64,000 nt of DNA from CAUPWF01 sp036656615 (GCA_036656615.1 JAVXHY010000007.1:1-64000), one strand, 5' to 3'; positions 25,571 through 34,438 are shown, numbered from the stretch's first letter. The notes: a model not told the origin generated them from the letters alone. A program made the numbers and translations.

Positions 25571-26974
25571 TTACACCCTTTCTCTGTCTGCTAGCGCAGC
25601 TTTCATCATAATTGCACATTCCACACGTTTTCTCTGCATTTCACATCCCAAATCGTAGGTATTGTGAATCGAGCCATGAAATTTATGCGAATTGGCCATA
25701 CAGCCTCCACTACAGTAAAATTTTGCAAAACAATTTCTGCAATTGTCTTTGGAATATACACTACAGCCTCGAAATTCTTCTGCTATTTCCGGCTTTGTAA
25801 TTCCATCCTCTACATTACCCATCAGAAATTCTTCTTCTCCAACAAATTGATGACAAGGATACAAATCACCCCATGGTGTAACCGCCAAATACTCAGTTCC
25901 CGAACCACATCCAGATAATCTCTTTGCCACACAAGGCCCACCATCCAAATCAAGCATAAAATGGAAAAAGGTAAATCCCTTTCCGTTCTTTTCCCTATCG
26001 ACCATTGTTCTTGCCAGGGTATCATACTCTGCAAAAATAATGGGCAGATCTTTCTTTTGAATAGCATAAGGCTCTGTATCATCTGCTACCACAGGTTCCA
26101 TGGATATCTGTTCAAAGCCCAAATCAGCAAAATGTAATACATCCTTTGAAAAGTCTAGATTTCGGTTAGTAAACGTGCCACGAATATAGTATTTCTCCTG
26201 TTTACGGCTATCTGCTAGTTTTTGGAATTTCGGAACAATAAGATCATAGCTTCCTGATCCATTACGGAAAGGTCTCATACTATCATTAATTTCTTTTCTT
26301 CCATCCAAACTTAATACTACATTATCCATTTCTTGATTCACAAACGATTCTACTTCTTTATTTAACAATACACCATTGGTCGTTAGTGTAAATCGGAATT
26401 TTTTATTGTAATGCTTTTCCTGTTCTCTGCCATACGCAACCAGCTCTTTTACAACCCCCCAGTTCATAAGTGGTTCTCCTCCAAAGAAGTCCACTTCCAG
26501 GTTTACGCGATTACCTGAATTAGCAATGAGAAAATCCAAAGCCTTTTTCCCAATTTCACTACTCATCAGAGCACGGCGGCCATGATATTCGCCCTCCTCT
26601 GCAAAACAATATTTACATGCAAGATTGCAATCATGTGCAATGTGAAGACACATGGCTTTTACAACCGTTTTTCGTTTTTTAATATCTCCTATGTAAGCTT
26701 CATAAATATCTGGTGTAAATAGTCTGGATTGTTCTGTTAATTCTTTCAGATCTTCCAAAGCTTCATCTATCTCTTCTTTTCTATATATTTCCCCTAATTC
26801 CTTATAAAGATTCTCTATAATAATAGGTTCCTCTAACATCTCTTTCGTGTAATCCTGCTTTGTCTTATTCAAGCTGGCAACCACATCATAGCAAAGCTTG
26901 TCCATTACATGAACCGAGCCACTATTCACATCTAGAACTATAAAATAGCCATTATTTTGGTACTGATGAATCAC
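25571..26974 (-). CDS. scfB: SCIFF peptide maturase (radical SAM/SPASM thioether-forming enzyme)
   Basis: 467 residues. An N-terminal peptide-recognition region (about 1-90) precedes the radical SAM motif CLHIAHDCNLACKYCFAEEG (the C-x3-C-x2-C lies about 109-116). The SPASM domain follows: CGSGTEYLAVTPWGDLYPC (about 350), CRNC, CSGGCMANSH and a last Cys in YDLGCEMQRK, which bind two auxiliary 4Fe-4S clusters. Enzymes of this type crosslink Cys thiols to alpha carbons in the SCIFF peptide. The substrate gene lies 118 bp upstream, separated by a terminator-like hairpin. The start is probably GTG with AAAGGCGG before it. Physiological role of the product is unknown. Confidence 0.93.
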   Translation of the reverse strand: MIHQYQNNGYFIVLDVNSGSVHVMDKLCYDVVASLNKTKQDYTKEMLEEPIIIENLYKELGEIYRKEEIDEALEDLKELTEQSRLFTPDIYEAYIGDIKKRKTVVKAMCLHIAHDCNLACKYCFAEEGEYHGRRALMSSEIGKKALDFLIANSGNRVNLEVDFFGGEPLMNWGVVKELVAYGREQEKHYNKKFRFTLTTNGVLLNKEVESFVNQEMDNVVLSLDGRKEINDSMRPFRNGSGSYDLIVPKFQKLADSRKQEKYYIRGTFTNRNLDFSKDVLHFADLGFEQISMEPVVADDTEPYAIQKKDLPIIFAEYDTLARTMVDREKNGKGFTFFHFMLDLDGGPCVAKRLSGCGSGTEYLAVTPWGDLYPCHQFVGEEEFLMGNVEDGITKPEIAEEFRGCSVYSKDNCRNCFAKFYCSGGCMANSHKFHGSIHNTYDLGCEMQRKRVECAIMMKAALADRERV

Positions 26975-27041
26975 AACAGATACCGCCTTTCATTTCAATT
27001 TTCTTATAACCGGCAAATCATTTCATTTGCTATCGTAAAAA

Positions 27042-27067
27042 CAGGCAGCGCCCTAAGTCGCTGCCTG
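27042..27067 (-). terminator. Strong hairpin between the SCIFF gene and its maturase gene
   Basis: CAGGCAGCG pairs with CGCTGCCTG around an 8-nt loop, followed by five Ts on the minus strand. It should end most scfA transcripts and let a fraction read into scfB, giving more peptide than enzyme. Confidence 0.85.
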
Positions 27068-27091
27068 GATCTAAACTTTATGCGATAATAT

Positions 27092-27235
27092 TTACTTCTT
27101 CTGTTCGCAAGTTTGATTACCAACAGTACAAGATGTCTTGCATGCAGATTGGCATGATGTCTGACATTCTCCACATCCACCCTTTTTCACTGTATTATTT
27201 AATGTTTGATTATTTAATGTTTTGATATGTTTCAT
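27092..27235 (-). CDS. scfA: SCIFF peptide precursor (six cysteines in forty-five residues)
   Basis: A 47-residue frame from ATG 27235 to TAA 27092. It begins MKHIKTLNNQTLNN and has six Cys at residues 21, 24, 28, 32, 36 and 43 in a Gly/Thr/Ser-rich tail (CGECQTSCQ, then SACKTSC, then TC), which is the SCIFF pattern. AAGGAGG lies 7 nt before the ATG. It is a ribosomally made peptide in which the SPASM maturase encoded downstream forms thioether bonds. SCIFF is nearly universal in Clostridia and its function is not known. The adjacent promoter and the terminator behind it indicate a short abundant transcript. Confidence 0.93.
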   Translation of the reverse strand: MKHIKTLNNQTLNNTVKKGGCGECQTSCQSACKTSCTVGNQTCEQKK

Positions 27236-27293
27236 TTCTATTCCTCCTTGGCTTTCTGAAGCTTCATTTCATACAAAGCTGCCTATTTGGTTT

Positions 27294-27322
27294 ATTATAG
27301 CATAAGGGTTCATTTTTTTAAA
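27294..27322 (-). promoter_or_regulatory. SigA-type promoter of scfA
   Basis: TTTAAA (27317-27322), 17-bp spacer, TATAAT (27294-27299) on the minus strand, 59 bp before the SCIFF start codon. A TGAAGCTTCA palindrome lies in the leader. Confidence 0.6.
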
Positions 27323-27345
27323 GTACTTTTTTATATCGTCACAAC

Positions 27346-27744
27346 TTAACCTCTTCGCCCTACCTTTTGCCATGAAATCATTCCTCCTAGCATCCCACCC
27401 CCAGCACAAAGTAAAAAGGAAGTCCCTATATTTGTTCCGTTTCCCTGGAACGATCTATATACACCCAAAGAAACCAACATTAATAATGCGAAATAAATAA
27501 TTCCTAACATTAACCCCCATATAAAACGTCGTGTTTTCACACATTTACCAATCACAATTCCTCCTGTAAATGTAGAAATCACATAAATCATGATAATTCC
27601 CACCGTTACTTTTTGTTCATTCAAATCTAATTTATATAATAACAACGTCAATAATAGCAGCATAATTCCTGTTATTATATAAGCACCTAAAAGTGCCTTC
27701 AGCATCCAAATAACTTTCGAATCTTTGTTCATTAATTTTTTCAT
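27346..27744 (-). CDS. TIGR04086-like small membrane protein
   Basis: 132 residues with four hydrophobic segments (about 15-37, 49-70, 77-96 and 105-125) and short basic loops. The pattern LKALLGAYIITGIMLLLLTL and TFTGGIVIGKCVKTRRF, and location just upstream of the SCIFF gene, fit the TIGR04086 family of clostridial membrane proteins. No function is known. I place the start at 27744, where GAGGG is 6 nt upstream, instead of the ATG 24 bp earlier. It could be linked to export or sensing of the SCIFF product, but only neighbourhood suggests that. Confidence 0.75.
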   Translation of the reverse strand: MKKLMNKDSKVIWMLKALLGAYIITGIMLLLLTLLLYKLDLNEQKVTVGIIMIYVISTFTGGIVIGKCVKTRRFIWGLMLGIIYFALLMLVSLGVYRSFQGNGTNIGTSFLLCAGGGMLGGMISWQKVGRRG

Positions 27745-27813
27745 ACCATACCCTCTTCGTTCTATCATATTTTAATAAACTATGATTGTCCGGAGTATTT
27801 TATGACAATGAAC

Positions 27814-28362
27814 TTATTGTTCCATTTGTCTTCCTAAAAAGCACGCTGCTACCTGGCCCAGCTTTATTTCAACTTCTGACATTTTCTTTTTCTCATCCTT
27901 TTGTAAGATAACCACACCCCCAATAATATCTCCTTCACAAATAATCGGACAAATAAGCTGACCATAGATGTCTTCCATCTGTTCTGTAAATAACTTGATA
28001 TATTTATTTTCACCTTTGACAGCTAATCTTTGCTCTCTATTTTCTAATAAATTCCCCATTTCTCTGCTAATAGATTTTCCCTGAATATCACGTTTCCCAC
28101 TTCCAGATACAGCAATTACCTGATCCATATCTGTAATACAGATGCAAAGTCCGGTTATCTGATTCATAGATTCTACATATTGTTTTGCAAATTCGCTTAA
28201 CTCACCAATTGGTGAATATTTCTTTAGAATAATTTCACCTTCTCTATCTGTAAAGATTTCTAAGGGATCACTTTCACGTATTCTAAGTGTTCGTCTGATT
28301 TCTTTGGGTATTACCACTCGCCCAAGATCATCAATCCTTCTTACAATTCCTGTAGCTTTCAT
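27814..28362 (-). CDS. spoVT: Stage V sporulation protein T (AbrB-type regulator)
   Basis: 182 residues. The N-terminal swapped-hairpin AbrB domain is MKATGIVRRIDDLGRVVIPKEIRRTLRIRE (about 1-45), and the GAF-like C-terminal domain runs about 55-178 (LICPIICEGDIIGGVVIL). SpoVT tunes SigG-dependent genes in the forespore. The start at 28362 is chosen because the upstream in-frame ATG forms part of the GGAGG that serves this start 8 nt away. A SigG-like promoter lies 46 bp upstream, matching its regulation in Bacillus. Confidence 0.95.
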   Translation of the reverse strand: MKATGIVRRIDDLGRVVIPKEIRRTLRIRESDPLEIFTDREGEIILKKYSPIGELSEFAKQYVESMNQITGLCICITDMDQVIAVSGSGKRDIQGKSISREMGNLLENREQRLAVKGENKYIKLFTEQMEDIYGQLICPIICEGDIIGGVVILQKDEKKKMSEVEIKLGQVAACFLGRQMEQ

Positions 28363-28407
28363 TTTGTATTCCTCCATTTAACGTATTATAATAACTTCCA
28401 GTAATGC

Positions 28408-28436
28408 TAGTATTTGCTAAATAAAGAATTTCATAC
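28408..28436 (-). promoter_or_regulatory. SigG-like promoter of spoVT
   Basis: GTATG (28432-28436) fits the forespore -35 GHATR. A 17-bp spacer leads to AATACTA (28408-28414), six of seven matches to the SigG -10 CATWMTA. The start codon is at 28362. Confidence 0.55.
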
Positions 28437-28458
28437 AACAAGCTTTTGAACAAAATTT

Positions 28459-28490
28459 AAAAAAGCAGTCAAAAATATGACTGCTTTTTT
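28459..28490 (-). terminator. Bidirectional terminator after the PrsA-like gene
   Basis: AAAAAAGCAGTC and GACTGCTTTTTT are perfectly complementary around an 8-nt loop, with T-runs on both strands, 11 bp past the foldase stop. Confidence 0.92.
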
Positions 28491-28501
28491 ATGAATATCT
28501 A

Positions 28502-29557
28502 TTATTGGGCTGACTGATTAGAAGACTCTCCGTAGGGAATTTTCTCTTCCTGATTAATGGTCACACCTTGACTCTTAAAACTTATTTTTTTCCAGATTTT
28601 TTTATTCACTTTAATATCTGTAGCTTTTTTCCACTTCTTCACTAATTTACTATATTCATCTTGCTTCCTAGTATTAATAATCGTCTGCTTCTTAGCATCT
28701 GTAGCTTCTCGATCCAGCAAACTCGTGATTTTCCCAACATAATACCCATTTTCCGATTCAATTACCTCTGTCATCTGCCCCTCATTTAAAGCAATCGCTG
28801 CGGTAATTAATTCCTTGCTTGGGGTTGTAGAGGAAGCATCAAATGCAGCTGTCTTTGGTTCATAGCCAGAAGCCGTAGCAACTGCTGCAAAATCTGGATT
28901 TTCCTTTATTCCTTCCGCGAATCCAGCTGCGGCCTCTTTTAAAGCCTTTTTCTCATCTTCACTTAAGGTTTTGGTATTGCCCGCTTCATCCGTTGTTGTA
29001 AATAAAAATTCTACGTATTGCATACTCTTTTGAGCCGCTTCTTCATCGGACACTTCTGTATTAACATCTGCGGTCATTGCCTCATTCATTTTCCTTTGCA
29101 AGGTAAGTAATTCTAGGATACTCATCACTGATTTTTCATTTGCTGTAATTGCCTTTTTATCTTCTAGCGCATTGCCTTCAAGAAATTTATCCGTTGTTTT
29201 TTTCATTTTCACTTTTTCTTCATCGGTAAGTTTGACTTTGTATTTCTTTGCATGTTGTTCTACGACACAAAGTTCTTCTAATGATTTTATAACATCCTTT
29301 TTGACATCATCTTCATAAGTAACACCTTTTTTTATTTCCTTTGACCACATATCATTACCCATAAGGCTTGCATAATAAGTCTCATACTGTGCCTGTTGGT
29401 AACGTGCATAAAAATTAGCCGCATCTGCTGTAATCTTTTTTTCTCCCACCTGAATTGCTATCTCTTTATCATCTAGCTTACTGCCACATCCCGTAACTCC
29501 CGACATTGCTATACTTACAGCCATGATAAGCGTGAATACTCTTTTTTTATTTCCCAT
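28502..29557 (-). CDS. PrsA/SurA-type peptidyl-prolyl isomerase lipoprotein
   Basis: 351 residues. The signal peptide ends in the lipobox SGVTGC, with the lipid-anchored Cys at residue 24. A SurA-N-like helical region follows (GEKKITADAANFYARYQQAQYE). The segment about 170-290 (QYVEFLFTTTDEAG, FAAVATASGYEPKTAAF, MTEVIESENGYYVGKITS) resembles a parvulin-type isomerase domain, somewhat degenerate. It should fold secreted proteins outside the membrane. It lies downstream of mfd by 49 bp and probably is cotranscribed with pth-mfd. Isomerase activity is uncertain; chaperone function may suffice. Confidence 0.85.
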   Translation of the reverse strand: MGNKKRVFTLIMAVSIAMSGVTGCGSKLDDKEIAIQVGEKKITADAANFYARYQQAQYETYYASLMGNDMWSKEIKKGVTYEDDVKKDVIKSLEELCVVEQHAKKYKVKLTDEEKVKMKKTTDKFLEGNALEDKKAITANEKSVMSILELLTLQRKMNEAMTADVNTEVSDEEAAQKSMQYVEFLFTTTDEAGNTKTLSEDEKKALKEAAAGFAEGIKENPDFAAVATASGYEPKTAAFDASSTTPSKELITAAIALNEGQMTEVIESENGYYVGKITSLLDREATDAKKQTIINTRKQDEYSKLVKKWKKATDIKVNKKIWKKISFKSQGVTINQEEKIPYGESSNQSAQ

Positions 29558-29605
29558 AACGTCCTCCTAAGTACTTTCTAACCTTTTTATTATAGCCTGT
29601 TTTTT

Positions 29606-32600
29606 CTATTCTAGCAATCCCTTTATATCATTTAGCACTTTTTTCACATACTCTATAACACTCTCTTCTTTTATATTTTTATGATGTCCTTTTTTTCGAT
29701 ATAAAAAATAAGGTGGTGTTTCAATTTTAAATGTTAATTCATCTTTATAAAGCTTTAAAAGTGTTGGAATCTGGTCTACTTTTAGTTTTGCCCGTTCATA
29801 TAGTGTGAATTTATATTCATCACCATTTTGTTCTACTGATGTCACATATACACTATGAGCTAATGCTTTTAGATTTGCAATATTAAGAAGCTGTTGTACT
29901 TTTTTGGGGATATTTCCAAATCGATCAATCAATTCCTCCAGCATATCATCCATTTCAGCTTCTGTTTCTATACTTGCAATTCGCTTGTACACATCCAGCT
30001 TTTGATATTCATTCGAAATATAGGATGCCGGAATATAAGCATCAATATTCAGATCAATGACCGTTGCATATTCATCCTCTTTTATTTCACCTTTCAGATG
30101 CTTGACTGCTTCATTTAACATTTTGCAATACAAATCATATCCTACTGCTTCCATGTGTCCATGCTGCTCAGCTCCCAAGAGATTTCCTGCACCACGAATT
30201 TCCAAATCACGCATGGCAATCTTGAATCCGGAACCTAGATCCGTAAATTCTCGAATGGCTGCTAATCTTTTTTCTGCAATTTCTTTTAACATACGGTCTC
30301 TTCGATATAGCAAAAATGCATATGCCATGCGGTTGGATCTGCCCACTCTTCCTCTTAGCTGATAAAGCTGTGATAACCCTAATTTATCTGCATCATGCAT
30401 AATCATGGTATTTACATTTGAGATATCAAGTCCCGTTTCTATAATCGTGGTAGATACCAGCACATCAATATCTCCATTGATAAAATCGTACATGATGCGC
30501 TCTAACGCATGCTCTTTCATCTGTCCATGAGCAAATGCCACATTTGCTTCCGGAACTAAGGCCCTGATTTTTCCAGTGATTTCCTCAATATCAGTTACTT
30601 TATTGTACACATAATACACCTGACCATCCCGAGACAGCTCCCTTTGTATGGCTTCTCTTACCATCTCATCATTGTATTCCATTACATATGTCTGAATCGG
30701 CATACGATCCATCGGTGCCTCCTCTAATACGCTCATATCCCGAATTCCTATTAAGCTCATATGAAGTGTCCGCGGTATTGGTGTTGCAGTCAAAGTCAAC
30801 ACATCCACATTCTCCTTGAGCTTTTTGATTGTTTCTTTATGCTGTACTCCAAAACGTTGTTCCTCATCTATTACAAGAAGTCCTAGATCTTTAAATATCA
30901 CATCCTTTGACAGCACACGGTGGGTTCCAATCACAATATCTACCAGCCCTTTTTTTAGATCTTCAATAGTTTTCTTTTGCTGTGCTGTGGTACGAAACCG
31001 ACATAGCAGATCCACTCTGACGGGGAATTCCTTCATTCTCTGTACAAAAGTATTATAATGCTGCTGAGCTAAAATAGTGGTTGGCACCAAGTATACTACC
31101 TGTTTGTTCTCCTGTACCGCCTTAAAAGCAGCTCGAATAGCTATTTCGGTCTTTCCATACCCCACATCTCCACAAATTAAACGATCCATAATCTTGTGAC
31201 TTTCCATATCTCTTTTGGTTGCCTCTATTGCCAATACCTGATCTTCTGTTTCCTCAAAAGGAAACATTTCTTCAAATTCTCTTTGCCAAACTGTATCTTC
31301 TCCATACACAAAGCCTTCCCGCTCCTGTCTGGTAGCATAAAGCGCCACTAGATCCTTGGCAATTTCCTTAACAGCACCTTGCACTCTTGTCTTTGTTTTG
31401 CTCCACTCTGCGGAACCCAAACGGTTTAATTTAGGTTTTTTTGCATCGGAGCTTGCATATTTCTGAATTAAATCCAACTGCGTTGCAGGAATGTATAAAT
31501 TTCCACCGGCTGCGTAGGATATTTTCATATAATCCTTAGATATCCTATCTACTTTGATTTTTTCAATTCCATTATATATACCAAGTCCATGATTTTCATG
31601 AACTACATAGTCACCAACTTTAAGTTCTGAAAAGCTTTGAATCTTCTGACCCTCATAGATTTTACGCTTTTTCTTTCGCTTTTCTTTTCCAAATATGTCT
31701 GTTTCTGAGATTACTATAAATTTGATCATGGGATACTCATAGCCCTCTGCCACATGTCCGTAAGCCGCCATAATTTCTCCTGGCTTTACCTCTCGGTTCA
31801 TATCCTCACTATAAAAGCTGCTTAAATTATAGTCTCTCAAATCCTCTGCCAAACGTTTTGCTCTGGATCTAGAACCAGATAAAAGCACTACTCTGTAACC
31901 ACTTCTCTTTAATCGTTTCAAATCCTTTACCAATGTATCAAAACTATTATTATAAGCACTGATACCCCGGGCTTGAATACTAAACCTTTGTCGAACTTTA
32001 AATTCTCCACACTTTGTTTCCAATGATGTGAACCCAATACTATAAAAACGATTCATCCGTTGCACTACTTCAGTGGTTGTAAATAACTTCATTTCCTCAT
32101 CTGAAACTTCAAATCCACTTTCTACTCTGTTTCCCATACTATTCATAAATTCTGATTCTACGGATTGTCCGTTTTCCTGCTGACGTACCGGTTCATCCAC
32201 AAAAAGCATGCTATCTTTCTTTGGAAAATAATCCAAAAATGACACTCTTTGTATCTGTTCTTCCATGAATTCCGTAGCAGGATAAATCAAGATTTGTTTT
32301 AAATTCTCTATAGAGCGCTGGCTTTCCACATCAAAAGTGCGAATAGAATCTACTTCATCCCCCCATAATTCAATACGAATAGGAAGTTCTTCCGTTAATG
32401 GATAGATATCAAAGATTCCTCCACGAACAGCGAACTGACCAGGCCCCTCAATCTGGATTTCTCGTTCATAGCCTAATTGGACCATGGAATTCTTCAGTTC
32501 TTCAAAATTAATGGTCTGACCATTGTGTATGGAAATAATGCGTTCTTTCATTACAGACAAGGGAAGTAATGAATCCATAAATCCATCAAAACTCGTAACG

Positions 32601-32944
32601 ACTGTAATCTCTTTCTCCTCCAGTAATCCCTGAATCACTTCCATCCTCTGTTTAATCAGCATCTTCCCTCGTAAATCTGCATGATAAAACAATAAATCCT
32701 TAGCTGGATAAAAATAAATATGTTCATCTAGGAAACGATACTCTTCATATATTTTTTTTGCCCTGGATTCATTTGGTGCTGCAATGATTTTAAATGAACT
32801 TCCATCCCCAAGTGCATACATCAAGTGGGTTCGTTGAGAATTCGTACTTCCAGCTATCTGTATCATACCCGCCTGTTCTTTTTTTACCTTTTGTATGGAT
32901 TCAAATTCTGATAATTCCTCTAATGGTCCTAAAAAGGCTCGCAT
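29606..32944 (-). CDS. mfd: Transcription-repair coupling factor
   Basis: 1112 residues. Order of domains: UvrB-like N terminus (about 1-330), the RNA polymerase interaction domain (VGDYVVHENHGLGIYNGIEKI, about 445-510), and a RecG-like helicase (about 570-940) with MDRLICGDVGYGKTEIAIRAAF (Walker A), LLVIDEEQRFGVQHKE (Walker B), LTLTATPIPRTL and TTIIETGLDI, QLRGRVGRS. A TRCF C-terminal domain follows. It removes stalled RNA polymerase at lesions and recruits UvrA. It begins 4 bp after pth, the usual pth-mfd pair. The Shine-Dalgarno AAAGGAG is inside the pth end. Confidence 0.98.
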   Translation of the reverse strand: MRAFLGPLEELSEFESIQKVKKEQAGMIQIAGSTNSQRTHLMYALGDGSSFKIIAAPNESRAKKIYEEYRFLDEHIYFYPAKDLLFYHADLRGKMLIKQRMEVIQGLLEEKEITVVTSFDGFMDSLLPLSVMKERIISIHNGQTINFEELKNSMVQLGYEREIQIEGPGQFAVRGGIFDIYPLTEELPIRIELWGDEVDSIRTFDVESQRSIENLKQILIYPATEFMEEQIQRVSFLDYFPKKDSMLFVDEPVRQQENGQSVESEFMNSMGNRVESGFEVSDEEMKLFTTTEVVQRMNRFYSIGFTSLETKCGEFKVRQRFSIQARGISAYNNSFDTLVKDLKRLKRSGYRVVLLSGSRSRAKRLAEDLRDYNLSSFYSEDMNREVKPGEIMAAYGHVAEGYEYPMIKFIVISETDIFGKEKRKKKRKIYEGQKIQSFSELKVGDYVVHENHGLGIYNGIEKIKVDRISKDYMKISYAAGGNLYIPATQLDLIQKYASSDAKKPKLNRLGSAEWSKTKTRVQGAVKEIAKDLVALYATRQEREGFVYGEDTVWQREFEEMFPFEETEDQVLAIEATKRDMESHKIMDRLICGDVGYGKTEIAIRAAFKAVQENKQVVYLVPTTILAQQHYNTFVQRMKEFPVRVDLLCRFRTTAQQKKTIEDLKKGLVDIVIGTHRVLSKDVIFKDLGLLVIDEEQRFGVQHKETIKKLKENVDVLTLTATPIPRTLHMSLIGIRDMSVLEEAPMDRMPIQTYVMEYNDEMVREAIQRELSRDGQVYYVYNKVTDIEEITGKIRALVPEANVAFAHGQMKEHALERIMYDFINGDIDVLVSTTIIETGLDISNVNTMIMHDADKLGLSQLYQLRGRVGRSNRMAYAFLLYRRDRMLKEIAEKRLAAIREFTDLGSGFKIAMRDLEIRGAGNLLGAEQHGHMEAVGYDLYCKMLNEAVKHLKGEIKEDEYATVIDLNIDAYIPASYISNEYQKLDVYKRIASIETEAEMDDMLEELIDRFGNIPKKVQQLLNIANLKALAHSVYVTSVEQNGDEYKFTLYERAKLKVDQIPTLLKLYKDELTFKIETPPYFLYRKKGHHKNIKEESVIEYVKKVLNDIKGLLE

Positions 32945-32948
32945 ATAC

Positions 32949-33539
32949 CTACTCCTTTGCCGTCACTTTTTTTATTACTCGATTGTACTCATTCATAGCT
33001 GCATCCACTTTCCCATCTACGATTTGTTCAATTGCTTCCACAGCTTTTTGATACCCTTCTTCCATTAATTCTTGTTCTGCTTTTGAAAAATGCCCCAGAA
33101 CATAATCTGCTAAATCATATCCTTTTGGTTTTTCCCCTACTCCTATTTTTATACGCAAAAAAACCTGAGTACCCAAATGTGCAATGATATTTTTCAGCCC
33201 ATTGTGTCCCCCGGCGCTTCCCTTTTTGCGAATTCTAAGCTGTCCAACATCCAAACTCACATCATCACAAATAATTAAAAGCTCCTGCTCCTCATCCAAT
33301 TTATAATAATCTATAAGACCTCGTACACTTTCACCACTTAAATTCATGTAAGTCTGTGGCTTTGCCAGAAGAACTTTATGCCCTGCAATCATTCCTTTTC
33401 CCACATATGCACGATTCTTTCTTCCATCTACTGATATATTATATTTTGCAGCCAGCATATCTATCACTTCAAATCCAACATTATGTCTAGTTTTATCATA
33501 TTGCATTGTTGGATTTCCTAAACCTATAATCATAAACAT
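32949..33539 (-). CDS. pth: Peptidyl-tRNA hydrolase
   Basis: 196 residues. Pth signatures are present: IIGLGNPTMQYDKTRHNVGFEVID with the catalytic His near 20, AKPQTYMNLSGESV near 63-75 and ICDDVSLDVGQLRIRKKGSAGGHNGLK (about 90-116). It frees tRNA from dropped-off peptides. First gene of the pth-mfd-foldase series. AGAGGTGA precedes the ATG. Confidence 0.98.
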   Translation of the reverse strand: MFMIIGLGNPTMQYDKTRHNVGFEVIDMLAAKYNISVDGRKNRAYVGKGMIAGHKVLLAKPQTYMNLSGESVRGLIDYYKLDEEQELLIICDDVSLDVGQLRIRKKGSAGGHNGLKNIIAHLGTQVFLRIKIGVGEKPKGYDLADYVLGHFSKAEQELMEEGYQKAVEAIEQIVDGKVDAAMNEYNRVIKKVTAKE

Positions 33540-33597
33540 ATTTTCACCTCTGTTTCCATTTTACAAGAACCCTATGCTTTTGTCACGCAAAAGCCAT

Positions 33598-33626
33598 GAA
33601 TATTTTCTACTCTTTTTTCATACATT
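33598..33626 (+). promoter_or_regulatory. SigE-like promoter of the FMN_bind-like gene
   Basis: GAATATT (33598-33604), 14-bp spacer, CATACATT (33619-33626). This matches the SigE consensus kmATATT-N14-CATACAnT at every defined position. The start codon is at 33670 with AGGAGG before it. Confidence 0.6.
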
Positions 33627-33669
33627 ATTAAGAGGAATTAATTATAAAAACATAAATTAGGAGGCCTTT

Positions 33670-34101
33670 ATGAGTTCAAAGACCAAAATCATCGTTTTAC
33701 ACCTGAAGGAAATTGTCTATACGGCTATATTTGCTATTCTGGGTATATTATTAATTCTATTGTTGATTTATATGTTCTTTCCATTCAATAAAAAGGAACA
33801 TACTTCAACGACCCAATATATCCCCGGTATTTATACCTCCACCGTCACATTAAACAACACTACTTTGGAAGTAGAAGTTACCGTTGATAAATCTCACATC
33901 AACTCCATCCGATTTGCAAATTTGGATGAAACTGTGACCACCATGTATCCTTTAGTCCAGCCTGCACTAGAAGAAATTGCAGACCAAGTATATCAAGCCC
34001 AGTCCTTAGAAAACATTTCTTATTCCACCGACAACCCCTATACCTCGGAAGTCATACTAGATGCCATTAAATCAGCATTAAAAAAAGCCGTAATCAAATA
34101 A
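33670..34101 (+). CDS. Membrane-anchored FMN_bind-like protein, possibly mother-cell expressed
   Basis: 143 residues. A short basic N terminus is followed by one long membrane segment (about 14-37). The outer part (about 50-143) has YIPGIYTSTVTLNNTTLEVEVTV and HINSIRFANLDE, then a region ending SEVILDAIKSALKKA. This is the layout of FMN-binding (FMN_bind) domains of Rnf/Nqr-type proteins, which carry FMN on a Thr in an S/T-G-A-T or SxA-like context; I cannot pick that residue with confidence. It stands alone on the plus strand with its own terminator. The SigE-like promoter suggests a sporulation role not otherwise described by the sequence. Confidence 0.65.
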   Translation: MSSKTKIIVLHLKEIVYTAIFAILGILLILLLIYMFFPFNKKEHTSTTQYIPGIYTSTVTLNNTTLEVEVTVDKSHINSIRFANLDETVTTMYPLVQPALEEIADQVYQAQSLENISYSTDNPYTSEVILDAIKSALKKAVIK

Positions 34102-34116
34102 AGTACGGCTTTTTTT
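34081..34116 (+). terminator. Terminator of the FMN_bind-like gene
   Basis: AAAAAAGCCGTA pairs with TACGGCTTTTTT; the left arm lies inside the last codons (lysine-rich end) of the gene. T-runs allow function on both strands. Confidence 0.9.
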
Positions 34117-34146
34117 AATGCTAGTATATAATCAGCTTATCCTTAT

Positions 34147-34410
34147 TTATCCTTCAACAATTAAGTATTGCCCATTCGGTAATGGAAATACCTCCGATGC
34201 TTCTTCCAATTCATCCAAAGACATACCACTGACATCTACATCATTTTCTTCAAAGTATGTTCGAACTTCCTCTAACGAATCTACAACCTCTGCAAAACAA
34301 TCTTCTAAAAACGCCTCTGCTTCAGCCAAGTTTTCTACAACTGGTTCATCAAATAACTGTGTTTGTTTTTTTAAAAATACCTGTAAACATTCCTCATCAT
34401 ATTCATTCAT
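34147..34410 (-). CDS. Small acidic conserved-type hypothetical protein
   Basis: 87 residues from ATG 34410, which has GGGAGG 9 nt upstream; an ATG 24 bp earlier overlaps that Shine-Dalgarno. The product is very acidic and helical (CLQVFLKKQTQLFDEPV, LAEAEAFLEDCFAEVVDSLEEVRTY, DELEEASEVFPLPNGQYLIVEG), with no membrane segment. I recall similar short acidic proteins in Lachnospiraceae but know no function. It ends 45 bp from the convergent FMN_bind-like gene and lies behind the HAD phosphatase, with which it may be cotranscribed. Confidence 0.7.
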   Translation of the reverse strand: MNEYDEECLQVFLKKQTQLFDEPVVENLAEAEAFLEDCFAEVVDSLEEVRTYFEENDVDVSGMSLDELEEASEVFPLPNGQYLIVEG

Positions 34411-34438
34411 CTTACGCGCCCTCCCTTTTCCCAAATCA

